A program made the translations under genes and the position numbers. The notes under the pieces are model-generated. The model saw nothing but the letters and a program-made list of their open reading frames with translations, did not search any database and was not told the DNA's origin. From Phycisphaerales bacterium (GTDB taxonomy: Bacteria; Planctomycetota; Phycisphaerae; Phycisphaerales; UBA1924): DNA of 64,000 nt. The DNA is taken from positions 1-64,000 of the forward strand of contig JAEPQP010000001.1 in NCBI GenBank assembly GCA_017640485.1. Reading direction: 5' to 3'. Positions 18,354-27,337 of this stretch are shown in pieces. How positions within the stretch are numbered: the first letter of the stretch is position 1; each line of letters starts with the position of its first letter.

Positions 18354-19442
18354 ATGACAGATGATTCTTCGACACCAACCAACGCATCCAATTCATCAAG
18401 CGATTCCCGATCGGGTGAAGAGATGATCGCGTATGTACGCGAGAGCTACGACCTGCTCCGCAACGAGATCGGGAAGGTCATCGTGGGTCAGGACGAGGTG
18501 ATCGATCAGATCCTGATGGCGGTCTTCTCGCGTGGGCACGCGATGCTGGTGGGGGTGCCTGGGCTTGCGAAGACGCTGGTGATCTCGACGATCGCGAAGT
18601 CGATGGATCTCGGGTTCTCTCGGATCCAGTTCACTCCCGACCTGATGCCCAGCGATATTACTGGGACGGAAGTGATCGAGGAAGATAAATCAACGGGTCA
18701 GCGGTCACTCCGGTTTGTTCCCGGCCCGATTTTTTCGAGCGTGATTCTTGCGGATGAGATCAACCGGACGCCTCCCAAAACGCAAGCGGCGCTGCTCGAA
18801 GCGATGCAGGAGCGTCAGGTGACGGCGGGCGGGACCCGGCATGCACTCCCCGATCCGTTCTTTGTGCTCGCGACGCAGAACCCTCTGGAGCAGGAGGGGA
18901 CCTACCCGCTCCCCGAAGCGCAGCTCGACCGGTTTATGTTCCAGATCCTGGTCCGGTACCCGACGGAGAGCGAGGAGCTTGAGGTGATCAAGCGGAGCGC
19001 GACGAAGGGGGAGACAAGCGTCGAAGCGGTGGTGGATGCTGACCGGATCCGCGAGGTGCAGAAGATCATCAAGCACACGCCGGTCCCTGAGCATGTGTGT
19101 CGGTACGCGCTCCGATTGGTGCGCTCGACGCGCGCCAACGAGGAGGGGTCGGTGCCGGACATGATCCGTGACTATGTGTCGTGGGGCGCGGGTCCACGCG
19201 CCAGCGAGGCGCTGGTGCACGCGGCCAAAGCGCACGCGATGCTTGTTGGGGATGGTCTGGTCACCGTTGAGACGATCCGCGCAGTGGCGCATCCGGTGCT
19301 CCGGCATCGAGTCGTGCTGAACTTCAATGCGCAGGCGGATCGGGTGACGCCTGAGACGGTGATCGACAGTTTGCTGGAGTCTGTTCCGATGGACGGGATG
19401 GACGCACAATCGCGTGATGCGATTCGCAGCGTCGTTGAGTAA
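18354..19442 (+). CDS. MoxR-family AAA+ ATPase
   Basis: GVPGLAKTLVISTIAKSMDLGFSRIQFTPDLMPSDITGTEV, ADEINRTPPKTQAALLEAMQERQVT, ATQNPLEQEGTYPLPEAQLDRF. Confidence 0.93.
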   Translation: MTDDSSTPTNASNSSSDSRSGEEMIAYVRESYDLLRNEIGKVIVGQDEVIDQILMAVFSRGHAMLVGVPGLAKTLVISTIAKSMDLGFSRIQFTPDLMPSDITGTEVIEEDKSTGQRSLRFVPGPIFSSVILADEINRTPPKTQAALLEAMQERQVTAGGTRHALPDPFFVLATQNPLEQEGTYPLPEAQLDRFMFQILVRYPTESEELEVIKRSATKGETSVEAVVDADRIREVQKIIKHTPVPEHVCRYALRLVRSTRANEEGSVPDMIRDYVSWGAGPRASEALVHAAKAHAMLVGDGLVTVETIRAVAHPVLRHRVVLNFNAQADRVTPETVIDSLLESVPMDGMDAQSRDAIRSVVE

Positions 19443-19625
19443 GGCATCGTGAGCAGCGTCGTTTTTCTGCACGACAGGATTTTTTCACGAAATCCTCGCG
19501 GATCCAATCAATTTGGTTCCGGCGGAGGGGTCAATGTCGTATACTGGATCCGAATCTCTGAAATAAATCGGCACCGATCATAACTTCTTCTTAATCAATG
19601 AGTTTCACAGGATCCGGAGGTCAGC

Positions 19626-20087
19626 ATGCTCTCGCAAACCGCTGAATACGCACTGCGTGCGACGATTTGCTTGTCATACAGTTCGGAGGGGTTGGTCTCG
19701 ACTTCCGAACTCGCAGAAGTCACAAAAGTCCCGATGAACTACCTCGCGAAGGTGTTGCAGCTGCTCGCGAGAGCGGAACTGGTGACCGGCAGGCGTGGTG
19801 TTGGGGGCGGGTACCGGCTCCAGCGCAGTCCTGATGACATCAGCATGTTGGATGTCATCAACGCGATCGACCCGATCAATCGGATCACGGCGTGCCCGCT
19901 CGGGCTTGATAATCATGCTGGGGGATTGTGTCCGCTCCACAGGAAACTCGATGAGACGCGTCAGGTGCTGATCGATCAGTTTTCTGGAGTTTCGATGACC
20001 GACCTGCTTTCGGAGGTTGGAGCAAATCTGCCTCTGTGTGATGAGAAGATGACGGCTCGTGTCGAGTTGACGCTCGGCAAGCAGTGA
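19626..20087 (+). CDS. Rrf2-family transcriptional regulator
   Basis: MLSQTAEYALRATICLSY, LAKVLQLLARAELVTGRRGVGGGYRL, possible Fe-S cysteines ACPLG...GLCPLHRKLDE. Confidence 0.9.
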   Translation: MLSQTAEYALRATICLSYSSEGLVSTSELAEVTKVPMNYLAKVLQLLARAELVTGRRGVGGGYRLQRSPDDISMLDVINAIDPINRITACPLGLDNHAGGLCPLHRKLDETRQVLIDQFSGVSMTDLLSEVGANLPLCDEKMTARVELTLGKQ

Positions 20088-20145
20088 GCGACGCGTATCT
20101 GGGTTCTGGAACACGTGCTGGATCAATGGAAGTTCATGCTTGGAG

Positions 20146-20167
20146 GGTCCCTGAACGGACCTTTTTT
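20146..20167 (+). terminator. Intrinsic terminator after Rrf2 gene
   Basis: GGTCC-CTGAAC-GGACC-TTTTTT. Confidence 0.65.
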
Positions 20168-20187
20168 GCTGCGTTCTGGATACGATC

Positions 20188-21852
20188 GTGGTGATGAGTG
20201 AAGACACCACCCAAATAGAGACGAGCGAGCAGTCAGACCAGCAGGCCGAGACGGTTGATGTCCATCGGTTGGAACTCCAGCGGCGTGCGAATCGTGACGA
20301 GGTTGCGGCGTTGGGAATGCTGCCGTATGGACAGCGGACCGATGCGTTGATGACGCTCGAGGCCGCGTTCTTGATGTACGACGCGGACGCGGACGACACG
20401 AACAAGGCGTCGAATCAGGAGCGGAAAGCCGCGAAGCGTGAGCAGCCTGAGCTTGATGATGCGGAGCTTCCAGCGATTGTGGACGATCGTCCGCGTGTGA
20501 AGGTTGCGGGGCGTGTCGTGCTGGCGCGTGACAACGGGAAGCTGATCTGGTTGAACCTGCGTGATCATTCGCGTGATGTGTTCCAGATTGCGGTCTCGAA
20601 GCGTGATTGTGATGAGCAGGGGTTCGCGCTCGCGAAGAAACTGGATCTTGGTGACATTGTGATCGCTGAAGGACCATTGACGAAGACCAATACCGGCGAA
20701 GTCACCTGCTGGGCGGATTCGCTCGTTCCCGCGAGCAAGTGTCTGGTCCCACCTCCTGAGAAGCACGCTGGGTTGACGGATACAGAGCAGCGGTATCGTC
20801 AGCGGTACCTGGACATGTGGGTGAATCCGGAGACGACGCGTGTGTTCATGCTGCGCTCGAAGCTGATGCAGACACTGCGCCGCGTGCTTGATGGGCAGGG
20901 GTTTGTCGAGGTCGATACACCTGTGCTTCAAACACAGGCGGGTGGTGCCGCGGCTCGTCCGTTCTTTACACACATGAACGCGCTGGGGATTGATCTGTCG
21001 TTGCGGATCGCGCCTGAGTTGTATCTGAAAAGGCTCTTGGTTGGTGGGATGCCTCGTGTGTATGAGGTGAGCCGGAACTTCCGCAATGAAGGATTGGACA
21101 AGTCGCATAATCCGGAGTTCACGAGTCTGGAGTTGTACCAGGCGTTCGGGAACTACGAGACGATGCGTGAGATCGCGGAGGGGTTGATCCGCGAGATGGC
21201 GCTGCTCGCTTCGGAAGACTCGGATGGTGATGCTGCGAAGATGCCGTTCGGGGATCTGGAGATTGATTACGCGAGCGACTTTGCTCGGGTTACTTATCGT
21301 GAGTTGTTCAAGGATGCGCTCGGATTCGAGATCGACGATCTTGATCGGGCACGCGATGAAGCGACCAAGCGTGGGTTCAAAACCAAGAGCGAGGACGGGA
21401 CACCGATCGCGGACATCTTCATTGTCAACGAACTGTTCGAGGAGGTCGCGGAAGCGAAGATCGATCCGAGCAAGCCGACCTTTGTGCTGGATTATCCCGC
21501 GGCGTTGTCGCCGCTGACACGACCGAAAGCGGACACGATGAACGACCCGATCCCGCTCGCGGAGCGCTGGGACCTGTTTATTGGTGGGATGGAGATCGGT
21601 CCTGCGTACACCGAACTCAACGATCCGGACATCCAGGAAGCGAAGTTCCGCGAGCAACTCGCGGGTGTGGATGATGAGGAATCAACCTTCCGCAACTTCG
21701 ACGAGGACTTCATCAACGCGCTGAAGGTCGGGATGCCCCCGGCGGGCGGGCTGGGTCTTGGGATCGATCGTCTGGTGATGCTGATGAGCAACTCGCGGAC
21801 GATCCGCGATGTGCTCCCGTTCCCGATGATGCGCCCGGTCGGGAACTCTTAA
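20188..21852 (+). CDS. lysS: Lysyl-tRNA synthetase (class II)
   Basis: RYLDMWVNPETTRVF, FVEVDTPVLQTQAGGAAARPFFTHMNALG, FRNEGLDKSHNPEFTSLELYQAF, PPAGGLGLGIDRLVMLM. Confidence 0.95.
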   Translation: MVMSEDTTQIETSEQSDQQAETVDVHRLELQRRANRDEVAALGMLPYGQRTDALMTLEAAFLMYDADADDTNKASNQERKAAKREQPELDDAELPAIVDDRPRVKVAGRVVLARDNGKLIWLNLRDHSRDVFQIAVSKRDCDEQGFALAKKLDLGDIVIAEGPLTKTNTGEVTCWADSLVPASKCLVPPPEKHAGLTDTEQRYRQRYLDMWVNPETTRVFMLRSKLMQTLRRVLDGQGFVEVDTPVLQTQAGGAAARPFFTHMNALGIDLSLRIAPELYLKRLLVGGMPRVYEVSRNFRNEGLDKSHNPEFTSLELYQAFGNYETMREIAEGLIREMALLASEDSDGDAAKMPFGDLEIDYASDFARVTYRELFKDALGFEIDDLDRARDEATKRGFKTKSEDGTPIADIFIVNELFEEVAEAKIDPSKPTFVLDYPAALSPLTRPKADTMNDPIPLAERWDLFIGGMEIGPAYTELNDPDIQEAKFREQLAGVDDEESTFRNFDEDFINALKVGMPPAGGLGLGIDRLVMLMSNSRTIRDVLPFPMMRPVGNS

Positions 21853-21872
21853 GAAACTGAGCGTGACTCATC

Positions 21873-21901
21873 AAAAAACAACACCCGGCGTTGGCCGGGT
21901 G
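21873..21901 (-). terminator. Intrinsic terminator (minus strand)
   Basis: CACCCGGC-GTTG-GCCGGGTG with A6 on the + side, so a T-run on the minus strand. Confidence 0.75.
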
Positions 21902-21931
21902 CTGCTGGATTTGAATGAGCTCAAGGATAAA

Positions 21932-23071
21932 TCAGTCGTCCTTGTTCTTGTTTTCTTCTTCGAGCTGTGCTTTGCGCTTCGCTTCTTCTTCAGCAAGTTT
22001 CTTGTCGTACGCGGCGGCGGCCTCACGGGTGTCGATCTTGCGGCCGTCGGCGTAGGTGATGGTGCCCTGCATCGCTTTGGAGTTGGAGATATCCACCTTG
22101 CGATCGTGCATGACATTGATGCGCTTGATCGCTGGGGAGATGTCCGGGTTTTTGCGGTTGTTCCTCATCGCGGTCAGGATCGTGATGCCTTCTTCGACAT
22201 CGAGCTTGCGGAACGCGGCGTCGAACTCTTCGAGTTCAGCGGTCTGCTTTTCAGGGTCCTCGTTGAGCGGACGCTGGAGCTTTGCGACTTCCATCGCGGC
22301 TGAGGAGGTGAGTCCGGTTTGCTCGACGAGGTCCGCGATCTGTGTTGAAGTTTCGGCGATCATCGCGTTGTACGCTTGGATCGGTTCGTGGATCGAATCC
22401 AAGAGGACGAAACGCATGACCTCGCTCAAGGGATCCTCGGCTTCGAACTGGATCTCGGCGGTCACGGCTTGCTTGTACTCGTTGACGATGTGCTCGTTCA
22501 TTCCGCCTTGGGTCCGGGTCAGGATGCCGCGGTTGAGGAGTTCAGCGGAGAGGGTGGTGCGTCCGACGAGTGGTTTGATCATCTCGGCGGTCTGCGCCAT
22601 GTTCTGGATGTCGTTGAGGTTGATGGTTTCGATGCGACCATCGGAGGCCATCCAGAAGAGGTCGAGGTTATCGATGACGATGCGTTCGAAGCGTGCGCGT
22701 CGGCCGTAGAGGACAGGCATGATCGCGCGGACGGATTTATCACCGACCGTTGGGTTTGAGCGCAGTGCAAGGATGTCTGGGAGCTCGGTCAGACGGACGA
22801 TCTTGCCGTTCTCGTCTTTGGTGATGAGCTTTGGGTAGGGGGTGTTTGTTGGGAGTGACGCGGTGTTGGGGTTCCCGGAGCTGCTCCCGTTGCTTTTGGG
22901 CATAGGGACACGCTGCGGGGCTTTGATCGGGGACTCTTGCGACTCCGGTGCTTTTTCCGCGGCTTGGTCTTTCTTCTCAGGCTCCGACGCCATTTGCGCG
23001 AGCGTCGTGGTGCTCATGAGTCCTGCGGCGAGTCCTGCGAGCAGGAGATAACGGTGTGTATTGAGTTTCAT
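21932..23071 (-). CDS. Secreted hypothetical protein
   Basis: Signal peptide MKLNTHRYLLLAGLAAGLMSTTTLAQ; charged C-terminal coiled coil; no family recognised. Confidence 0.7.
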   Translation of the reverse strand: MKLNTHRYLLLAGLAAGLMSTTTLAQMASEPEKKDQAAEKAPESQESPIKAPQRVPMPKSNGSSSGNPNTASLPTNTPYPKLITKDENGKIVRLTELPDILALRSNPTVGDKSVRAIMPVLYGRRARFERIVIDNLDLFWMASDGRIETINLNDIQNMAQTAEMIKPLVGRTTLSAELLNRGILTRTQGGMNEHIVNEYKQAVTAEIQFEAEDPLSEVMRFVLLDSIHEPIQAYNAMIAETSTQIADLVEQTGLTSSAAMEVAKLQRPLNEDPEKQTAELEEFDAAFRKLDVEEGITILTAMRNNRKNPDISPAIKRINVMHDRKVDISNSKAMQGTITYADGRKIDTREAAAAYDKKLAEEEAKRKAQLEEENKNKDD

Positions 23072-23349
23072 AAGTCAGATCCTCCCGAATCCTTCAAGTG
23101 TTTGTGCATGCATTGACGGGTTGCCGCGGAGCAGGACCCCGATCCTACCACTTACCATCCCTGGCCGAGTTGAACACATATCGGCGTGCCGAGGGGTATG
23201 CTTCATCCCAAGGCGGGGCTCACGCAGCCAAACGCTCTTGGGCACCAATTATGACGCGCCTGGGGTAAAAAACAGTCTATTTCGGGCTTTTTCATCCCAA
23301 GAGCCAGATAATTCCCGGACGATCCACCCCAATCCACGCGAGAACGACC

Positions 23350-23913
23350 ATGAAGACTCCCGAATCAATCCAGCCGACCTCTGAGCTCGCGGGTCTGATC
23401 GCTGATGCTTCGCTCCTGCGCGGGGAGTTCACGCTCCGGAGCGGACGCACGAGCAGCTACTACCTTGATAAGTACAAGTTCTCGACGAAGCCTGAGATTT
23501 TGACCAAGCTCGGCTCGATGTTCGCAGCGCGGATCGCGGAGGTTGAATCCGAGTTCGGATCAGTCACCCGGCTCGCTGGAGCGGAACTCGGAGGGATCCC
23601 GCTCGTGACGATCGCGGCGATGGAGACCGGGAAGCCCGCGATCTTTGTGCGCAACGCGAAGAAAGAGTACGGCACGGCGAAGCAGGTCGAGGGGGAAGTC
23701 AACGAGGGCGATGTCGTCGTCTTCGTCGAAGATGTTGCGACGACCGGCGGGCAGGCGCTGGAAGCGGTCGAGATCCTGAAGTCACTTGGCGCGAAGGTCC
23801 CCGCGATTATCAGTGTGATCGATCGTCAGGAGGGGGCGCGAGAGAACATCGAGGGCGCGGGGGTCGCGTTCCACGCGCTCTTTACCAAGCGTGATCTCGG
23901 GGTTGAAGACTGA
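23350..23913 (+). CDS. pyrE: Orotate phosphoribosyltransferase
   Basis: GEFTLRSGRTSSYYLDKYKF; VVVFVEDVATTGGQALEAVEIL PRPP-binding motif. Confidence 0.92.
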   Translation: MKTPESIQPTSELAGLIADASLLRGEFTLRSGRTSSYYLDKYKFSTKPEILTKLGSMFAARIAEVESEFGSVTRLAGAELGGIPLVTIAAMETGKPAIFVRNAKKEYGTAKQVEGEVNEGDVVVFVEDVATTGGQALEAVEILKSLGAKVPAIISVIDRQEGARENIEGAGVAFHALFTKRDLGVED

Positions 23914-23935
23914 GCGAGTCGATCGGGGAATCGGA

Positions 23936-24868
23936 TTAGTCGCGGCTTGCGAGTTCTTCTTCCATCCGCTGTGCTTCCTCGGCTTGGACCTCATACCGAT
24001 CTCGGTTCGAGCGGTGATCCATGAGGAAGTGGACCTTCTGAGTGAGTTCTTTGCCTGCGACTTGGGTGAGTGCTTTGCGGGCTTGTCCCAGGTGCGTGCG
24101 ACGCGAGACATGGCAGATGACCATGTGCTCGCACTGCGCGACTTTGAGCCATTCTGCGATGTCGTTGACATGCATGTGCATCCCGACCTTGGCGCGCTGC
24201 TCGTGATCTTTGTCGAAGAAGGTGCACTCGGTGATGATGATCTGCGCGTTCATCACATCCTCGCGCAGCAGGTGCGGGCCTGGGAGTGTGTCTCCGGTGT
24301 ACGCGATGAGCGGGACCTCGAAGTGGTTGACGATCTCTTCACCGCGTTGGCGGAGTTCTTTGATCTTCTCTTGTGGGAGCCCGTTGAGTTCGGGTTTGAG
24401 CTTGGTGCGCTTCTCGACGATCGTGTATCCCGATGACGGGCAGGTGTGTTCTGTCGGGAATGGGCGGAGGTAGATGTTGTTTTTGATCTGGAGTTCATCG
24501 CCTTCGTCGAGCGCGATGAGTTCGTAGGGGGTTTTTTGTCGTTCGAGTGATTGGAAGCCGTCCATCATGGCTCGGACATCAGATTCGATGCGTTTGTCGC
24601 AGACGATGGTCCCTGGTCCCATGCCTTGGAAGTTTCGCTGGGAGCACCAGTACGCGAGTCCTCCGATGTGGTCCATGTGGCCGTGGGAGAGGACGCAGTA
24701 CTTGGGCGCGAGGTGGGCGCGGTAGGGTTTGCCCATATCGAAACAGATGTCCATTTCGGGGATGGAGATCGCGGTCGCTTCGCCGGCGACGGAGTAGCCT
24801 TGGACGCGGAAGGGTGGGAGGTAGAGGAAGCCGAGGGAGCCTTCACGAGGCGGTGGACGCGGGATCAT
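23936..24868 (-). CDS. MBL-fold hydrolase, RNase Z-like
   Basis: VLSHGHMDHIGGLAYW; IAYTGDTLPG; IITECTFFDKDH; HMHVNDIAEW. Confidence 0.8.
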   Translation of the reverse strand: MIPRPPPREGSLGFLYLPPFRVQGYSVAGEATAISIPEMDICFDMGKPYRAHLAPKYCVLSHGHMDHIGGLAYWCSQRNFQGMGPGTIVCDKRIESDVRAMMDGFQSLERQKTPYELIALDEGDELQIKNNIYLRPFPTEHTCPSSGYTIVEKRTKLKPELNGLPQEKIKELRQRGEEIVNHFEVPLIAYTGDTLPGPHLLREDVMNAQIIITECTFFDKDHEQRAKVGMHMHVNDIAEWLKVAQCEHMVICHVSRRTHLGQARKALTQVAGKELTQKVHFLMDHRSNRDRYEVQAEEAQRMEEELASRD

Positions 24869-24949
24869 GTCGAAATCTCCAGAGACCCGAGCTTTGGCGC
24901 GGGTGGAAACAGGGGTTGGTGCCCGCGGATGAGCGGGTAGTTATGTAGT

Positions 24950-25690
24950 TTAGGCGGGAGACTTCCACTCCATCCCGTGGTGTTGGCCGCATTCTGGGCA
25001 AATTGGTGTTGTGAGACCCTTGGTTGAGTATTTGCAGTTCACACACTGTCCCCTAGTCTTATGAGGTGTTGGGAGGAAGAACCATCTGATTTCTTTATAT
25101 GCGGACGGCGCGAGTTTGATGGCGTACCAGATCAATAAGGAATGAACGAGTAGTTTAAAAAGAAGGCTGAGTGGATGAACCGTTGGTAGAGCAAATGATG
25201 TCAATCGAAAACCAATTGTGCTTACCATCTCTAGGTACATGGATGAGTCAACGGTTGTGTATTCACCTCGTGTACCTATTCGAGCAGAGAATCCAATGAA
25301 GTCTCGTTTACGATCAGAAATCGAGATTAATGAGAGCATGTCGAAGAGGCTTTTCCTTTCATACCAATCGATTTCTGCAATGTAGATGCTTTCGGAATCT
25401 TCGGATTGAGGATGAGTTGATCTGAGGAAATCTGATTTGGTCGCGATGGCAAATCCATCTGCGGTTCGATTGAGGTAAAACACTGAGATGTATCGGTGTT
25501 CAGAACCTACAACTCCCGTTACAACAGTTCCGCGACTGGAGAGGTATCTGTCCTTGGGGACAGCTATATAGAAAGCCATTTGAAGAATGAATACGAACAA
25601 TAGATATATTGCAAGTGTTGTCCACAAATGTCGTGGCTGTCGACCCATAAGGCACTGTACGCAAGCCACTATTGCTCTGATCCCTGGCAC
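24950..25690 (-). CDS. Membrane protein with C-terminal zinc ribbon (paralog A)
   Basis: TM-rich; C-terminus CVNCKYSTKGLTTPICPECGQHHGMEW. Start may be 25648 (MGRQPRHLW). Confidence 0.6.
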   Translation of the reverse strand: MPGIRAIVACVQCLMGRQPRHLWTTLAIYLLFVFILQMAFYIAVPKDRYLSSRGTVVTGVVGSEHRYISVFYLNRTADGFAIATKSDFLRSTHPQSEDSESIYIAEIDWYERKSLFDMLSLISISDRKRDFIGFSARIGTRGEYTTVDSSMYLEMVSTIGFRLTSFALPTVHPLSLLFKLLVHSLLIWYAIKLAPSAYKEIRWFFLPTPHKTRGQCVNCKYSTKGLTTPICPECGQHHGMEWKSPA

Positions 25691-25766
25691 ACCATCACCG
25701 CATGACTCAGATCACTGATTTAGATGCAAATCAATCCATCGCCCCTTAGGTAGTTGGTATGCGCAC

Positions 25767-26432
25767 CTAGGCAGATCCAGTGGGTGGGATATGGTGATGG
25801 CCGCACTCTGGGCACTGTTTCGTTTCAAGACCTTTGCACGAATAGCCACATCGAATACACAAGCCGGTCTTCAGATAGCGATTCCATTTTCCTTGTCTTC
25901 GAATGGCAGTCTCGATGTTGCAAATGAAGCGTATTACGCAAGCGAACAGGTACGATATGAGAGCGAGGATGCTCAATCGAATGCACGATTTTGCAGTGAG
26001 CTGCAGTGAGAATCGAGTTTGTGCTGGTTGGCCTGGACGATGTTTGGCCATATTGGGATCAGCGTTTGCGAACTGAATCAATGCTTGATGGACTTGTTTC
26101 TGTTGAGATTTTGTCAAAGTCTGATCGACGGGGTAGATTCCATATCCGGGGGCGAATGCTGACTCTGTAAGATACAACTCAAGCAGACCTTCAACAGGTC
26201 CTGGCTCAATGTCGGGTTCATAGATCACCCTTGCGAATGCAAATTCAGATCCGTTTACACTGCGTTCTTGAAAGTACTGTTGCCCATGAAGAACCGTCAC
26301 TGAGTTTCCTTCATCAACAAAGTACACCCATGTGTAATTGCTTCTGTATCCAAACTGAAGTGAAAGAAGAATACTGGATAATCCGAGGAAAAAGAGTACC
26401 CAAGTTATCCTGAACGATCGTTTACTCATCAA
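25767..26432 (-). CDS. Membrane protein with C-terminal zinc ribbon (paralog B)
   Basis: N-terminal TM; C-terminus CIRCGYSCKGLETKQCPECGHHHIPP. Confidence 0.6.
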   Translation of the reverse strand: MMSKRSFRITWVLFFLGLSSILLSLQFGYRSNYTWVYFVDEGNSVTVLHGQQYFQERSVNGSEFAFARVIYEPDIEPGPVEGLLELYLTESAFAPGYGIYPVDQTLTKSQQKQVHQALIQFANADPNMAKHRPGQPAQTRFSLQLTAKSCIRLSILALISYLFACVIRFICNIETAIRRQGKWNRYLKTGLCIRCGYSCKGLETKQCPECGHHHIPPTGSA

Positions 26433-26487
26433 TCACTATACGAATCCAGTTGGATCCTGATCCGATCTAATCGCATATCATCACCGC

Positions 26488-27303
26488 ATGACTGAAACCC
26501 CCTCCACTGACACTCCAGACTCCAAGCAATCCATCGGCGCGATCATCTCGCGGCTCGGTCCCGCGGCGTATCTTGGGATCGTGTGGACGATCCTCCCGGC
26601 ACTCGCAGGGATTGTGCTGCTCAAGAATCGGAAGGACGCGTCCGAGTTTCTCAACTCGTTCAGCAATGAAGACGGCACGGGGATGATGACCAGTGTCCTG
26701 ATCTTCGTCGGGCTCTTTATGCTCACGGCTGGGATCGGTCTGCTCCCGACCTACGCGCAAGCAATCATCGCGGGGTATGTGTTTGGGATCGCGTGGGGGT
26801 TCCCGGCGGCGCTGATCGGGATTACCGGAGCTGCGGTGATCGGGTATGTGATCGCGCTCACGGTTGCTCGCAAGCGGGTCGAGAGTGAGATCCACAAGCA
26901 CGCGAAAGCGGAGATCGTGCGCGACGCGTTTGTGCGGCACAGCTTCATGCGGGCGATGGGGATCCTGGTGTTGCTGCGGATTTCGCCGTCGTCGCCGTTC
27001 TCGATTATGAATGGGTTGATGGCGGTGTCCGGCGTTCGGATCATGCCGTATGTGATCGCGACAATGGTGGGGATGGCACCGCGGACCTACGCGGCGGTAT
27101 GGATCGGAAACTCGGTGACCAACTGGGACGAGTACGACAAGCCGACCTGGCTGGTGGTTTCGGGGATCGTGCTGATGATCGCGGTGTTGGTCGTGCTGGG
27201 TCAGATGGCGAACAAAGCGATCGAAAAGGCGATGGGGAGCGGCGGGGAATCGGGGGCTGATCCTGAATTGCGTGAAGAGTCAGATTCTGCCGCAAACGGT
27301 TGA
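26488..27303 (+). CDS. VTT-domain (TVP38/TMEM64-like) membrane protein
   Basis: AIIAGYVFGIAWGFPAALIGITGAAVIGYVIALTVARKRVE; LLRISPSSPFSIMNGLMAVSGV. Confidence 0.8.
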   Translation: MTETPSTDTPDSKQSIGAIISRLGPAAYLGIVWTILPALAGIVLLKNRKDASEFLNSFSNEDGTGMMTSVLIFVGLFMLTAGIGLLPTYAQAIIAGYVFGIAWGFPAALIGITGAAVIGYVIALTVARKRVESEIHKHAKAEIVRDAFVRHSFMRAMGILVLLRISPSSPFSIMNGLMAVSGVRIMPYVIATMVGMAPRTYAAVWIGNSVTNWDEYDKPTWLVVSGIVLMIAVLVVLGQMANKAIEKAMGSGGESGADPELREESDSAANG

Positions 27304-27337
27304 GAATCATCGGTTTGAGTGGTCTACGATCCGGTGT

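Noticed and set aside
18354-19442. MoxR plus DUF58/vWA defence-like or metal-insertion operon
   Set aside because: The next gene is an Rrf2 regulator; no DUF58 or vWA genes follow, so only a lone moxR can be supported.
20233-21657. 474-aa minus-strand ORF opposite lysS
   Set aside because: Antisense shadow of lysS.
23072-23349. tRNA or small RNA in the gap before pyrE
   Set aside because: No cloverleaf could be assembled by eye; a tRNAscan run would settle it.
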